Below, piece by piece: positions 6,949-7,407 of a stretch of 7,407 nt of DNA. The stretch lies in assembly GCA_012798155.1 (NCBI GenBank), contig JAAZNR010000859.1, positions 1 through 7,407 of the forward strand. The letters are read 5' to 3'. Position numbers and translations under genes: made by a program. Position 1 is the first letter of the stretch, and every line of letters starts with the position of its first letter. The notes under the pieces were generated by a model. The model searched no databases, was not told the origin of the DNA, and saw nothing but the letters and a program-made list of their open reading frames with translations. Origin of the DNA: Thermogutta sp. Lineage in GTDB: Bacteria > Planctomycetota > Planctomycetia > Pirellulales > Thermoguttaceae.

Positions 6949-6971
6949 ATTCCCTGACACCGTCAGGTAAT
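6949..6971. repeat. Isolated 10-bp-arm hairpin
   Basis: CCTGAC (6953-6958) and GTCAGG (6962-6967) form a perfect 6-bp stem with loop ACC. ATT and AAT outside a single mismatch extend it to 9 of 10 pairs. It is not preceded by a gene on either strand and has no immediate T-tract, so its role is unclear; it could be an operator-like site or a chance palindrome. Confidence 0.4.
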
Positions 6972-7067
6972 TCAAAAGTTGTGCTTTTTCAACCGCGGTG
7001 AGTTGCCTTGCCGGCCTTCAGCTCTCTTGATGCCCTTGAGTTCCACAATCATCTTCCTTCAAAATCA

Positions 7068-7141
7068 ATTCGCGTTCATTCGCGTGCATTGGCGGACGTC
7101 TCTTCGTGGTTAACCGCGAAGGGACGCGAATCCACGCGAAT
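7068..7141. repeat. Inverted-repeat element of ATTCGCGTNN units
   Basis: Arms of 28 bp at 7068-7095 and 7114-7141 match in inverted orientation at 23 positions. Each arm carries two units of ATTCGCGT plus two bases, then a TTCGCGG-like end. The centre overlaps a near-perfect 20-bp palindrome CTTCGTGGTTAACCGCGAAG (7102-7121, one mismatched pair). It could fold into a long hairpin. It resembles the GAAACGCAGAG element in plan but not in sequence. Confidence 0.7.
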
Positions 7142-7259
7142 GCTGGAAGGGGGGAAGATCATCCTTTTCCACTCTAATCTCGGTCCGCCTTCCACTCCAG
7201 CTTCGGACTCCCGAAATTGAACGACATGCCGAGCGGTTTGTCGGCCGCCTTTATCATGG

Positions 7260-7288
7260 TTGACAACGGGCCTCCGCCGGGGTATCCC
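7260..7288 (+). promoter_or_regulatory. Possible promoter of the gene starting at 7352
   Basis: A perfect -35 hexamer TTGACA (7260-7265) is followed after 17 bp by TATCCC (7283-7288), which matches only 3 of 6 positions of a -10 box. The expected transcript would have a leader of about 55 nt before ATG 7352. The weak -10 keeps this tentative. Confidence 0.35.
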
Positions 7289-7351
7289 ATAGTCGTTCGC
7301 TTCCACCGGAGAAGTCGAATTCGACACGATACCCAATCGGGAGACCGCATC

Positions 7352-7407
7352 ATGGGGAACGCACTCCGACGTATCCCGGCCGCCTCGGCCTTCGCCCGCA
7401 GGCTCGC
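7352..7407 (+). CDS. Start of an unidentified gene, cut by the window end
   Basis: Only 18 full codons are visible (MGNALRRIPAASAFARRL), too few to assign a family. The start is supported by GGGAG (7339-7343) 8 nt before ATG and by a candidate promoter 64-92 nt upstream. The basic, small-residue-rich N-terminus could begin an export signal, but the hydrophobic core would lie beyond the window. Not recognised. Confidence 0.45.
   Translation, partial: MGNALRRIPAASAFARRL

Larger units (their letters stand above)
6016..7351. other. Long gene-poor region with several repeat families
   Basis: About 1.3 kb without a convincing gene. It holds the leader and promoter of the TPR-protein gene (to 6240), a decayed module A copy (6395-6429), a nested inverted-repeat element (6514-6679), a GGAGGG repeat zone (6759-6819), a hairpin (6949-6971), a second inverted-repeat element (7068-7141) and a possible promoter for the gene starting at 7352. 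Open frames on both strands are Arg/Ser/Pro-rich and cross the repeats, so I treat them as spurious. Confidence 0.6.

Noticed and set aside
6980..7000. Possible terminator near a CTTTTT run
   Set aside because: The T-run does not follow the 6949-6971 stem closely enough, and there is no gene upstream on the plus strand to terminate.

Overview
The window is high-GC bacterial DNA. It carries four complete protein genes, the first codons of a fifth, and intergenic stretches unusually full of palindromic repeats. The style fits a planctomycete or a related PVC-group bacterium: orphan REC/HD-GYP regulators, xylose-isomerase-like TIM-barrel proteins, secreted TPR proteins with Ala/Pro tails, and GCCGGCGG-type palindromes between genes. 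This assignment is inference from style, since the window holds no rRNA or other phylogenetic marker.

Layout. Positions 1-293 hold a small array of composite palindromic repeats running up to the stop codon of a minus-strand galactokinase gene (galK, 294-1454). Positions 1455-2129 separate galK from a divergent plus-strand gene and contain a second repeat cluster. Positions 2130-3356 (+) encode a response regulator joined to an HD-GYP cyclic-di-GMP phosphodiesterase. Positions 3357-3988 are a third repeat cluster plus the upstream region of a sugar-isomerase-like TIM-barrel gene (3989-5002, +). That gene converges on a minus-strand gene for a secreted TPR protein with a long Ala/Pro tail (5137-6015). 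A clear intrinsic terminator for the TPR gene (5050-5083) lies between them, and a good sigma-70-like promoter lies about 190 nt upstream of its start. Positions 6016-7351 hold no convincing gene but several different repeat families, including two MITE-like inverted-repeat elements. A new plus-strand gene probably starts at 7352 and runs off the window.

How the genes relate. No operon is visible: the genes alternate in strand and are separated by large gaps. GalK phosphorylates galactose for the Leloir pathway, and the TIM-barrel protein probably acts on a sugar or sugar derivative. The HD-GYP protein would lower cyclic-di-GMP in response to an unknown histidine kinase. The TPR protein probably acts outside the cytoplasm. 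Nothing in the sequence ties them into one pathway.

The most unusual content is the repeats. A modular family (a 35-bp GGGTGGCTGGGG...CCCCCAG block, an 8-bp-arm CCGCCGGC palindrome, and a 19-bp tandem unit) recurs in four intergenic regions in a similar order and twice sits directly after a stop codon. I found no defence system, CRISPR array, transposase, tRNA or rRNA, and no clearly new multi-gene system.
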